A model generated the notes under the pieces. It made no database searches, had not been told where the DNA came from, and was given only the letters and a program-made list of their open reading frames with translations. The translations under genes were made by a program, and so were the position numbers. Source: CAYRTD01 sp964426915 (lineage in GTDB: Bacteria; Bacteroidota; Bacteroidia; Bacteroidales; GCA-2748055). From it: DNA of 7,435 nucleotides. Location of the stretch: contig CAYRTD010000175.1 of assembly GCA_964426915.1 (NCBI GenBank), positions 1-7,435 on the forward strand, in the 5' to 3' direction. This document shows, piece by piece, positions 1 to 6,423 of this stretch (positions within the stretch are counted from its first letter, which is position 1; every line of letters begins with the position of its first letter).

Positions 1-52
1 GATGACCTCTTGACTGCCAGTCAAACGCTCTAGCCATCTGAGCTAATGCCCC
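1..52 (-). tRNA. tRNA-Ala (GGC anticodon), 5' portion, truncated by window edge
   Basis: Read on the minus strand from 52, the sequence starts with a 7-nt acceptor arm GGGGCAT, TA, a D-stem GCTC/GAGC and an anticodon stem TTTGA/TCAAG. The stem closes the 7-nt loop CTGGCAG, whose bases 34-36 are GGC, so it decodes GCC/GCU alanine codons. G at position 3 fits the alanine G3-U70 identity element, but the partner strand lies outside the window. The variable region begins and the window ends there, so the T-arm and the 3' acceptor half are missing. The missing part is cut by the window, not by mutation. A matching promoter lies just upstream. Confidence 0.93.
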
Positions 53-92
53 AATAATTCTCATAAATAAATACCATTCATCAATGGTGGTT

Positions 93-123
93 CAAAAATA
101 ATATTTTTTTTGGTTTTGGACAA
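93..123 (-). promoter_or_regulatory. Bacteroidota-type promoter of the tRNA-Ala gene
   Basis: On the minus strand, TTG (complement of 121-123) is followed by a 20-nt A-rich spacer and then TATTTTTG (complement of 93-100). This is an exact match to the -33 TTG / -7 TAnnTTTG consensus of the Bacteroidota housekeeping sigma factor. Transcription would start near 86-88, giving a leader of roughly 35 nt before the tRNA 5' end at 52. It is the best promoter match in the window. Confidence 0.8.
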
Positions 124-415
124 TCTTATATCTTTTAAAGATAAGCTACTATTATTTCTGCCATGGAATAATGACCTGAGGAGATGTATTTATATTAATC
201 CGCTTTAGTGTTTTGTTTTATTATTTATATATTTAAAGATCTTTTAACGGGAATTTCCTGCTACTGATGAAGTGAGTATTTCACCAAAGCTTTGGCGGAC
301 TGGATTTGCGAAGCTAATACAAAAATTATATCCTGAGTTTGGAATGGTTTTTTTCTTGAAAGAAAGTTATATGTCTCAAAAGGAAAGTTTATTACTAACA
401 GATATCAGATAAGAA
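124..415. other. AT-rich intergenic gap upstream of the sulfatase; no gene assigned
   Basis: This gap separates the tRNA promoter from the plus-strand sulfatase and should contain the sulfatase promoter, but I find no convincing TTG/TAnnTTTG pair on the plus strand. TGAGTTTG at 334-341 and TGGATTTG at 301-308 each match the -7 element at 7 of 8 bases, but neither has a TTG at the right distance. Short palindromes are visible: a 7-bp inverted repeat around one base at 129-143, AAAGATCTTT at 235-244 and the perfect 12-mer CCAAAGCTTTGG at 284-295. The last could be an operator for the sulfatase gene, but this is only suggestive in such AT-rich DNA. A stop-free frame at 248-412 has no good start and is not called. 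Confidence 0.4.
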
Positions 416-1834
416 ATGAAAAAATTGTATTCAGGCATTATTGCCATGACTGGTTTAATTAGTTTTGGTATAGCCAACCAGAAATGTACAACCGAAAAGG
501 AAAATGGCCAAGGAGAAAAGCCAAATTTCGTCATTATTTTTGTAGATGATATGGGTTATGGGGATCTGGGTGTATTCGGGCATCCGACAATAAAAACACC
601 CAATCTGGACAAAATGGCCAATGAGGGCCAGAAATGGACGCAGTTTTATGTTGCAGCTCCTGTTTGCACACCCTCCCGTGCAGGATTGCTTACGGGCAGA
701 TTACCTGTCAGGTCAGGGATGTGCGGTGACCGGACCCGGGTTCTTTTTCCTTATTCCAGGGCTGGACTTCCTCCGGAAGAAATTACATTGGCGGGGATTT
801 TAAAGGATAATGGGTATCGGACTGCCATGTCCGGTAAATGGCATTTGGGCCATAAATCGCCCTTTTTACCCACAGATCATGGATTTGAAAGCTATTTCGG
901 CATTCCTTATTCAAATGACATGGATAGGGTAGAAGGAACAAAGGGAGAGAACTGGATAACGAGTCAGATTGCCCTTGCCGAAAATGAAAATTATCAGGCA
1001 TATAATGTTCCTCTGATGCGGAATGATGAGATTATTGAGCGGCCCGCCGATCAAAGAACGATCACCAAACGCTATACGGAAGAAGTAGTTGATAAGATAC
1101 GGGAATTTAAGGATGAACCTTTTTTTCTTTATCTCGCTCATAGCATGCCCCACATTCCGCTTTTCAGGTCTGAAGATTTTAAAGATACATCTCTGGCGGG
1201 GTTTTACGGAGATGTGATTGAAGAAATTGACTGGTCAGCAGGCAGGATTATTGAAACGCTCCGTGAGGAAGGAATAGCTGAGAACACTTTGGTTATTTTT
1301 ACATCTGATAATGGGCATTGGCATGTTTTCAAAACTCACGGAGGTTCCGGTGGATTGCTCAGGGGTGCTAAAGGAGGTACTTTTGAGGGAGGTATGAGAG
1401 TCCCCGGATTATTCTGGTGGCCCGGTCAGATTGACCCGGGTGTGGTTATGGAAACAGGAACAACACTGGATCTCTTTCCTACTTTTTGCAAGCTTGCAGG
1501 TATAGAACTTCCGGATGACCGGATATATGATGGTTATGATATCTCTCCGGTTTTGTTTGGGGAGGGCAAAAGTCCCAGGGAAATTGTATATTTTTATCAG
1601 GGTACTCAGGTTTTCGCCATACGTAAAGGAAGTTACAAAGCGCATTTTAAAACCAGGGAATGGGGAGAAGATCTTACAACTCATGATCCACCTCTTCTGT
1701 TTAACCTGGATGTTGATCCATCTGAGAAATATAATATAGCAGAAGATAATCAGGAAATCATAGATGAGATAGTTAAAAGCATGGAAGAGCATGTGTCGAC
1801 AGTAGTACCCGTAGAAAGCCAGCTTGAGAAGTGA
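416..1834 (+). CDS. Exported S1-family (formylglycine-dependent) sulfatase, arylsulfatase A-like
   Basis: This gene encodes a 472-residue sulfatase that would hydrolyse a sulfate ester on a carbohydrate or aryl substrate in the periplasm or at the cell surface. Residues 1-20 form a signal peptide. Cys24 follows soon after, but the residues before it (NQK) do not make a proper lipobox, so soluble export is more likely than a lipoprotein. Metal ligands Asp44-Asp45 lie in the FVDDMGYGD motif. The nucleophile Cys84 lies in CTPSR (84-88), the signature converted to formylglycine by anSME or FGE, and its maturase is not in this window. GKWHLG (140-145), His242 and His246 (HSMPH), TSDNG with Asp298-Asn299, and Lys319 complete a typical active site. 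The length is normal and all key residues are present, so the enzyme should be active once matured. The ATG has only an A-rich leader. The substrate and S1 subfamily cannot be read from sequence by eye. It converges with a GH43 gene. Confidence 0.93.
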   Translation: MKKLYSGIIAMTGLISFGIANQKCTTEKENGQGEKPNFVIIFVDDMGYGDLGVFGHPTIKTPNLDKMANEGQKWTQFYVAAPVCTPSRAGLLTGRLPVRSGMCGDRTRVLFPYSRAGLPPEEITLAGILKDNGYRTAMSGKWHLGHKSPFLPTDHGFESYFGIPYSNDMDRVEGTKGENWITSQIALAENENYQAYNVPLMRNDEIIERPADQRTITKRYTEEVVDKIREFKDEPFFLYLAHSMPHIPLFRSEDFKDTSLAGFYGDVIEEIDWSAGRIIETLREEGIAENTLVIFTSDNGHWHVFKTHGGSGGLLRGAKGGTFEGGMRVPGLFWWPGQIDPGVVMETGTTLDLFPTFCKLAGIELPDDRIYDGYDISPVLFGEGKSPREIVYFYQGTQVFAIRKGSYKAHFKTREWGEDLTTHDPPLLFNLDVDPSEKYNIAEDNQEIIDEIVKSMEEHVSTVVPVESQLEK

Positions 1835-2015
1835 GATATTTTTAACAGTCATTAATAGCCTTCACCGGGAATACGGGGGCATAAAGCGGTAATAACATTT
1901 TTTCCACTGACTACCAAAAGTAGAAAGGAAGAAAAACTAACCACTACTGATCACACACCTTTATTATGAGGGTGACTAAAAAGTAATAATCATTTTAAAG
2001 AACTTACAATCTGAA

Positions 2016-2092
2016 AGCATTCTTCCTTCCTGCCCCACCCAAAACCCTCCCTCGCCGTGGGAGGGTTTGGGTGGGGCAAACAGAGGAATGCT
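2016..2092. repeat. GC-rich REP-like palindrome between convergent genes
   Basis: The inner arms 2031-2051 and 2059-2078 are complementary over 20 bp with a single bulged base, closing a 7-nt loop (TCGCCGT). The arms are runs of C/A against G/T (TGCCCCACCC pairs with GGGTGGGGCA). An outer pair AGCATTC (2016-2022) and GAATGCT (2086-2092) extends the structure across an internal loop, and its right edge overlaps the GH43 stop codon. Neither strand has a T-tract after the stem, so it is not a classical intrinsic terminator. Its position suggests it ends or stabilises both convergent transcripts. Its high GC content in AT-rich surroundings suggests a dispersed REP-type repeat. Confidence 0.7.
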
Positions 2093-3401
2093 ATTCTTTG
2101 AAACTCAACCAGTCTAAGGTAACAGTACCCTGTTTTAAACCAATAAATTTCAAATACACATCTTTTTTACCAACAATATCACTTAATGTGCAATGCACCT
2201 CCTGAAAAGCATCTGATTTTTTTGAAGACTGAAGTTTAATTTTTCCTGCCAGTTCCCCTGTTATACTATCCGTTCTTATTTCAATAAATCCGTTTTCAAC
2301 TGTATGCGCTATTTTTGCAATCAGCTTATTATATTTTTTATCAAAAGAAACATTAGCAAACATTAGCCAATCATTTTCTTTAATGTTCGATAATACAAAG
2401 CCATCAGTCCGGTTCCCTTGTTTCTGAATATGATTTCCTGATATTTGATAATACCATTCAGCCTCTATTTTTGGCCATGCTGCATTATATTGACCCACAC
2501 CATTGCTGAAATGCTGATCTAAAAAATCAGTATCCGTAATTATTTTTCCCTCATCGTCAAAATGACAATAGGTAATAAGGGTTTCTCTAAACTTATATCC
2601 TGGTCTTTGATATCGGCACCAAGTATGGTAAAATTGTCCTTTCCACCAAAAAAAGCTACCATGGGCAAAATTATTTAAACCATGCCCATGTCCTACCGCT
2701 CCTGCACCATGATAAGGACCGTATATATTATTTGATACGGCATAATCTTGTCCCCAGCTAAGATAATATGTACTATCATATTTGAACAGATAATTTTTAT
2801 CCATCCAAATGGGAGCATTTTCCCAATCTTCACCAGTAATGGATATTGGCTTAGGTGTTTCTGCCAGGGAGATCATATTGTTATTTAATTTTGCAATATG
2901 GTACCCTCCGCCTTCCTTATGTCCATAGATGATGTAAGGAGTTTTGCCGGCATCGTCATCAATCAAAATTGTAGGATCGTGCATGGGAGCTACAAGTGGT
3001 TTTCCAAGTGCACCTTTGAATGGGCCAACAGGGGAATCACCAACCATCACTCCGATACCACGTTTTCGATCCGAAAAATAAAAGTAATATTTTCCGTTCC
3101 TCTGTGCTGCATCACCCGCCCAACAATCGGTACTTTCGTCATTCATATAGTTGTCTTTCGGACTGATGGTTTCCCTTAAGCACCAATCTATCAAATTTGT
3201 AGTAGAAAACACACGCCAATTCCTCATTACCCAGGTCTTATCATCAGGATGAGAATCGTTACCGGAATACAAATAGATAGTATCATTGAAAACGTGTACA
3301 TGAGGATCGGAAATGCCAATATCTCCGATAATGGGATTTTGTGTAAAAGCCAATCCACACCATAATAGAAGCAATAAAAGAGGGTATGTTTTTCTAGTCA
3401 T
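2091..3401 (-). CDS. Exported family 43 glycoside hydrolase with C-terminal CBM6
   Basis: This gene encodes a 436-residue secreted glycosidase. I chose ATG 3401 over the upstream in-frame GTG (3446) because it places a clean signal peptide (Leu8-Leu13 core, cleavage near Gln21) at the N-terminus. Residues 27 to about 300 form a GH43 five-bladed propeller: base Asp32 (ISDPHVHVF), pKa-tuning Asp142 (HDPTILID), general acid Glu194 (WENAPIW) and the conserved His247 (AHGSFFWW). Residues 312-436 match CBM6: IEAE at 312, NDW at 343, IEIRTDS with GELAGKI at 373-388, and LDWLSF at 429-434. GH43 members act on arabinan, xylan or galactan side chains (arabinofuranosidase, xylosidase or galactosidase). 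The exact specificity and subfamily are not readable here. All catalytic residues are present. The gene looks AT-richer than the operon upstream, though this was only eyeballed. It converges on the sulfatase. Confidence 0.92.
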   Translation of the reverse strand: MTRKTYPLLLLLLWCGLAFTQNPIIGDIGISDPHVHVFNDTIYLYSGNDSHPDDKTWVMRNWRVFSTTNLIDWCLRETISPKDNYMNDESTDCWAGDAAQRNGKYYFYFSDRKRGIGVMVGDSPVGPFKGALGKPLVAPMHDPTILIDDDAGKTPYIIYGHKEGGGYHIAKLNNNMISLAETPKPISITGEDWENAPIWMDKNYLFKYDSTYYLSWGQDYAVSNNIYGPYHGAGAVGHGHGLNNFAHGSFFWWKGQFYHTWCRYQRPGYKFRETLITYCHFDDEGKIITDTDFLDQHFSNGVGQYNAAWPKIEAEWYYQISGNHIQKQGNRTDGFVLSNIKENDWLMFANVSFDKKYNKLIAKIAHTVENGFIEIRTDSITGELAGKIKLQSSKKSDAFQEVHCTLSDIVGKKDVYLKFIGLKQGTVTLDWLSFKE

Positions 3402-3471
3402 TATTAACTTATTATTATCCTTTGAAAAATTATTATTAAAAATCACAATTTAGCCTTTTTTTCAGCGATTT

Positions 3472-3479
3472 CAAATTTA
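3472..3479 (-). promoter_or_regulatory. Possible -7 element of the GH43 promoter
   Basis: TAAATTTG on the minus strand matches the Bacteroidota -7 consensus TAnnTTTG exactly, about 70 nt upstream of the chosen GH43 start codon. No TTG is found 19-21 nt further upstream (the region reads AAAAACGAG), so the promoter is either activator-dependent or the match is chance in AT-rich DNA. Confidence 0.35.
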
Positions 3480-3567
3480 TCATAATTATAGTATCTCGTT
3501 TTTCTTTTTGTTCCCAAAAAAGCCAATAACCACTTTTCTGAACACTCCCTAACCACTTCATGAAATC

Positions 3568-3710
3568 AACTGCCCAACCCCCAACTACACAACTACACAA
3601 CCACACAACCGCACAACCGCACAACCGCCCAACTGCCCAACTGCCCAACTGCCCAACTGCATAACTGCATAACTGCATAACTGCATAACTACCCAACTAC
3701 CCAACTAAAT
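3568..3710. repeat. Tandem octamer array (about 18 units, 8-bp period)
   Basis: The plus strand carries about 18 head-to-tail 8-bp units beginning with AAC, one of which (3576-3582) is 7 nt. From left to right the variants come in blocks: AACTACAC x2, AACCACAC, AACCGCAC x2, AACCGCCC, AACTGCCC x3 (3631-3654), AACTGCAT x4 (3655-3686), AACTACCC x2 and a final AACTAAAT. Neighbouring blocks mostly differ by one or two bases, which is the pattern expected from stepwise slippage or duplication. The array abuts the stop codon (3711-3713) of the TPR-like gene and lies about 165 nt upstream of the GH43 start. It has no spacers, so it is not CRISPR. The minus-strand frame through it (3436-3696) is an artefact of the repeat. 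Confidence 0.95.
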
Positions 3711-4580
3711 CTATTCCGCTTCGAACCTTTCCTCATACGGTTCCAATACCTCCAAAATCCCCTGAAAGATCTCATTCCGGTTTTCAGCGCGTTTGCGTAT
3801 GGCGATCTTTTCGGCTTTATCGGAACCGCCGAGGAGGTAGCGCTGGTACCAGGGGAGAACTGTAAAAACGGCATCAATGATGGAATACCTGAAGCCAACG
3901 TATACTGCAAGAACTCCGATTCCTTCAACGAGGATGAAAGAATTCAATCCTTCCTTGTAGTCTCCGCTTATGATTTGTCCGAGGCCCGGGATGAACAGAC
4001 TCAGAATGGATATGGTTTTAGGATTGGGTTTGTAAAATTTCTTTTTATTGGAAAATATCTCTTTTATCTGCTTAGTTGCTGTGGAATCGGATTCAGCAAT
4101 ATCCAGGAAATAATCTTCTGATTTTTCGAATTCTTCCAGGCCGTAATGACATATGGCGAAAAGGAAATCGATGATCTCGGGATAGCTGTCATAATAATCA
4201 GAACGAACAGAGTAAAGTACCACCAGGGCCTCATTATATACTTTATGGTCGATATGATAGTTAATTTCCCGTAACCGGCTCCGGAATTTTACGGCAGGAT
4301 TATCGCTCAGGTAATAGATCTGTTCATAATACTGAAGGGCAAGATCATAATTTTGCAGTTCATAAAGTCCGTCAGCAAGTTTTACCAACACATCTATATC
4401 TTCCTGGCCGGAATAGTAAAGGTAGCGCTGATATTCTTTTATTGCCGGTTCGTACTGCTGATGACTGTACAGGTAATCAGCCCTGGATAGAAGCTTTTCC
4501 GTGGAAATATCCTGGCCATTAACCTGAAGGCTAGTAACGATCCATATAAAAATCGATAATATTTTTTTTATAGCTTTCAT
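3711..4580 (-). CDS. Exported TPR-like protein with C-terminal PGLGQ membrane module (last gene of operon)
   Basis: This 289-residue envelope protein has no function I can name. Residues 1-23 are a signal peptide ending NGQ. Residues 28-165 are helical repeats of TPR type, for example ADYLYSHQQYEPAIKEYQ at 34-51, LADGLYELQNYDLALQYYEQ at 68-87 and a weaker pair around 115-163. From 188 a hydrophobic module follows: LFIPGLGQI (195-203), GDYKEG (206-211), a hydrophobic helix at about 212-230, then YQRYLLGG (245-252) and a charged tail. This resembles the short membrane domain of Bacteroidota DUF5683/TM2-like proteins, a resemblance made by eye. It starts inside the preceding gene (50-nt overlap), so translation is probably coupled, and it is a paralogue of that gene in layout. 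TPR regions usually bind partner proteins, so a scaffolding role is an inference. Confidence 0.85.
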   Translation of the reverse strand: MKAIKKILSIFIWIVTSLQVNGQDISTEKLLSRADYLYSHQQYEPAIKEYQRYLYYSGQEDIDVLVKLADGLYELQNYDLALQYYEQIYYLSDNPAVKFRSRLREINYHIDHKVYNEALVVLYSVRSDYYDSYPEIIDFLFAICHYGLEEFEKSEDYFLDIAESDSTATKQIKEIFSNKKKFYKPNPKTISILSLFIPGLGQIISGDYKEGLNSFILVEGIGVLAVYVGFRYSIIDAVFTVLPWYQRYLLGGSDKAEKIAIRKRAENRNEIFQGILEVLEPYEERFEAE

Positions 4581-5355
4581 TCAGGTTTTGATTATAATCT
4601 TTTGCGGCTTTAACAGATCCGTAAACATTTCCGAGATAAAAGCTGAAAGATAATCCGCCCATGATCCAGCCATAAGCACTTTCGACCCCGTTTTTTTGGA
4701 ATCCCCGGTAACTCTGGAACGCAGTTAGTCCAACAAAGAGAAGTGATGAGATCCCGTCTTTCCACCTTTTTGCATAAAATTTTCCTGAGCCGGGAATTAT
4801 TGCCGACATGGTACCGGCAAGGAAAGGACTCAGGTAATAGTTATCGGGAGTGTTCCGGGTGAATCGAAAGAGGTCGGAATATTCGATCTTATTGGCGTTT
4901 ATATGAACTTCATCCCATTGCCCCGACATCATGTAATCGAGAAGGAGGCTTTCGTAATACCAGGATTCGAATTCAAGGCTATCCACCATAACACCTTCTG
5001 CTAATAAGGGAAGGCGGGCTGAGAGTCTAAGTTTAACGATCTCAGGGTAAAACTTCATGCTTGATGAATCCTGGGGGTTGAAGAATTTTTTGGAGAAGTA
5101 TATTCCCGATTCGTAATTATTATTCAGTCTGAAAGATTCGAGCGCTCTTTTCTTCAGATAAGGATTATCGGGATGCGAATAAATAAGCTTAAGGTACTCT
5201 TCCGCCGCAAATTCATATTGTTTCGTGTTGAAAAGATAGTCGGCAAATGCTATCTTCTTTTCTGTATTACCCTCGTCCTCTTTTTGCCCGTAAAGGACAG
5301 AAGGGAGCAGAAGAAAAAGGAAAAAAACTATGGCTATTTTATTCAACGGGATCAA
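4531..5355 (-). CDS. Exported TPR-like protein with C-terminal PGSGK membrane module, TTG start
   Basis: This 274-residue protein has the same architecture as the gene after it. Residues 1-24 are a signal peptide ending LYGQ. TPR-like helices run from about 33 to 160 (ADYLFNTKQYEFAAEEYLKL at 38-57 is a good TPR helix pair). A C-terminal membrane module has IIPGSGKFYAKRWKDG at 186-201 followed by two hydrophobic stretches, about 202-216 and 228-246. The PG-x-G-[KQ] and WKDG/YKEG spacing matches the paralogue downstream, which points to an old duplication. No ATG is available: an in-frame TAA lies two codons upstream, so TTG at 5355 (or a second TTG at 5346) must be the start. It lies inside the end of the YidD-like gene (17-nt overlap) and probably depends on that ribosome traffic. 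The function is unknown; a membrane-anchored periplasmic scaffold is the simplest guess. Confidence 0.85.
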   Translation of the reverse strand: MIPLNKIAIVFFLFLLLPSVLYGQKEDEGNTEKKIAFADYLFNTKQYEFAAEEYLKLIYSHPDNPYLKKRALESFRLNNNYESGIYFSKKFFNPQDSSSMKFYPEIVKLRLSARLPLLAEGVMVDSLEFESWYYESLLLDYMMSGQWDEVHINANKIEYSDLFRFTRNTPDNYYLSPFLAGTMSAIIPGSGKFYAKRWKDGISSLLFVGLTAFQSYRGFQKNGVESAYGWIMGGLSFSFYLGNVYGSVKAAKDYNQNLNESYKKNIIDFYMDRY

Positions 5356-5737
5356 TATTTAAGTAGGTTTCTTCATCAACAGGGTAATATCCGTATGCAA
5401 GTCCGTTACAGCGAGTCATCCTGTCCATCGCAGCCATTACCCCCACCGCAAAACCTTTCTTTTTAATGGATTCTATGGCATACACCGAGCATGAGGGAGT
5501 AAATACGCAGGATTCCACGTCCTGTGAAGAAATGAATTCCTTATAGAATAGAAACAAAAAGGAACTCAGGGTTTTTATTTCGTTCGAATGGTCTGTATGG
5601 ACATGGTAGTGCTGTTTCTCTTCATCTCCTTCAAAATGATCTTCATATCGATGCATAATATTATTATCCTGGGCAGCAGCTTTAAGGCTGAAGCTGACCA
5701 GGATCAAAATAATAAAGATCGTCCGGTTCAATTGCAT
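5339..5737 (-). CDS. YidD-family protein with an N-terminal signal peptide and His-rich linker
   Basis: Residues 53-122 of this 132-residue protein match the YidD family (UPF0161/DUF37, membrane protein insertion efficiency factor). An amphipathic segment (FLFLFYKEFISSQ) precedes CVFTPSCSVYAIESIKKKG (77-95) and RMTRCNG (106-112), so the three conserved cysteines are kept (Cys77, Cys83, Cys110). The usual HPxxxGG after the last Cys is replaced by NGLAYGYYPVD. E. coli YidD acts on the cytoplasmic side with YidC and has no signal peptide. Here residues 1-23 form a strong signal peptide ending KAAAQ, followed by a His-rich acidic linker (six His between 29 and 50). The ATG overlaps the preceding gene by 56 nt. 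A shorter start at Met28 (5656, AGGA 10 nt upstream) would remove the signal peptide, but the signal-like segment is too good to dismiss. There is no rpmH, rnpA or yidC nearby. The domain call is firm, but its role in this operon is inference. Confidence 0.9.
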   Translation of the reverse strand: MQLNRTIFIILILVSFSLKAAAQDNNIMHRYEDHFEGDEEKQHYHVHTDHSNEIKTLSSFLFLFYKEFISSQDVESCVFTPSCSVYAIESIKKKGFAVGVMAAMDRMTRCNGLAYGYYPVDEETYLNIDPVE

Positions 5738-6362
5738 TGTATTTTATGTTTTTATACGTGGTTACTTTGTAAAGATCCTGGCCGTTTACATGGGTGATTT
5801 CGGTAATCTTACCCGGAAAGGGCAGCCCTTTTTGAACGATATAATCTTCAAAAAATTGCTTTTTAACGATCTCCCCCTTCTCATTAAAGAAAACAATGCC
5901 AAAGAGTTTATTATCCTTCATGGAAAGCATGATCTTCCCTGAAAAATTAAGGTATTTTGAATTAGGCACATAGGTTGAGATCACCATGCCCTGGTCTTCT
6001 TCGACCTTATTGAGGATAAAGCTTTTTTCGTCGATACCAAAATTTTTAATTTCGCGTGTAAGAACAAGGTGGAATATTGAAAATTTAGAGAGATCGGGAA
6101 TTCTTTGGGTACTGACAATCTCGTTATTTACCAGGTGATAAAGTGTAGTATCGATGGTTACCCAGGTTTCTTTTTCGGGAAAGAAATTGCGGTAAATGAT
6201 CTGTTCTTTATTCATGTCATAATAAAAATTTCCCATAACCAACTGGGAAAATCCGCTTTCTTTTGATTTTATGGAGAATTCTCCTGTAACACGATAAATT
6301 CCCTGGGCCGATAACAAAGAAGGAAACAGGATAAGTATTATTATATATCTAATTGGTTTCAT
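5682..6362 (-). CDS. Exported LolA-like / lipoprotein-sorting-like protein (first gene of operon)
   Basis: This 226-residue protein has a signal peptide (residues 1-19, LSA before Gln20). The mature part is rich in beta-strands with a short helical stretch around 90-105. Features such as YRVTGEFSIK (23-32), FYYDMNKEQIIYRNFFP, KIMLSMKDNKLFGIVFFNEKGEIV and FPGKITEITHVNG recall the LolA/LolB-like periplasmic lipoprotein-carrier fold (outer membrane lipoprotein-sorting family), but the resemblance is weak and read by eye. If correct, it would bind lipid or lipoprotein in the periplasm. It heads a four-gene overlapping operon. No good -33/-7 pair was found upstream, where a palindromic element (6424-6630) intervenes. 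It could also be another beta-rich periplasmic family, so I leave the symbol empty. Confidence 0.75.
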   Translation of the reverse strand: MKPIRYIIILILFPSLLSAQGIYRVTGEFSIKSKESGFSQLVMGNFYYDMNKEQIIYRNFFPEKETWVTIDTTLYHLVNNEIVSTQRIPDLSKFSIFHLVLTREIKNFGIDEKSFILNKVEEDQGMVISTYVPNSKYLNFSGKIMLSMKDNKLFGIVFFNEKGEIVKKQFFEDYIVQKGLPFPGKITEITHVNGQDLYKVTTYKNIKYNAIEPDDLYYFDPGQLQP

Positions 6363-6423
6363 GAATTTTAGATGAAATGAACAAAGTGTGAAAACCGGAA
6401 ATAGCGGTTAAAAAATGGATGCT

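Noticed and set aside
1..52. tRNA-Ala as an integration (att) site
   Set aside because: Integration normally uses the tRNA 3' half, which lies outside the window. No integrase or repeated tRNA fragment is present.
248..412. Stop-free plus-strand frame ending just before the sulfatase start
   Set aside because: It has no ATG at a sensible place (only GTG at 272), no recognisable similarity and a length that can occur by chance. It might be a decayed gene fragment, but nothing supports that.
1409..1852. Antisense frame of 147 codons opposite the sulfatase 3' half
   Set aside because: It lies wholly opposite conserved sulfatase sequence, its product has no domain features, and it is best explained as a shadow frame.
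3436..3696. Minus-strand reading frame of 86 codons across the octamer array
   Set aside because: It exists because the 8-bp repeat happens to lack stops in this frame. The product is a low-complexity A/V/L/C/G string and the frame overlaps the GH43 upstream region.
3568..3710. CRISPR array
   Set aside because: The units are 8 bp, contiguous and without spacers, which makes this a simple tandem repeat.
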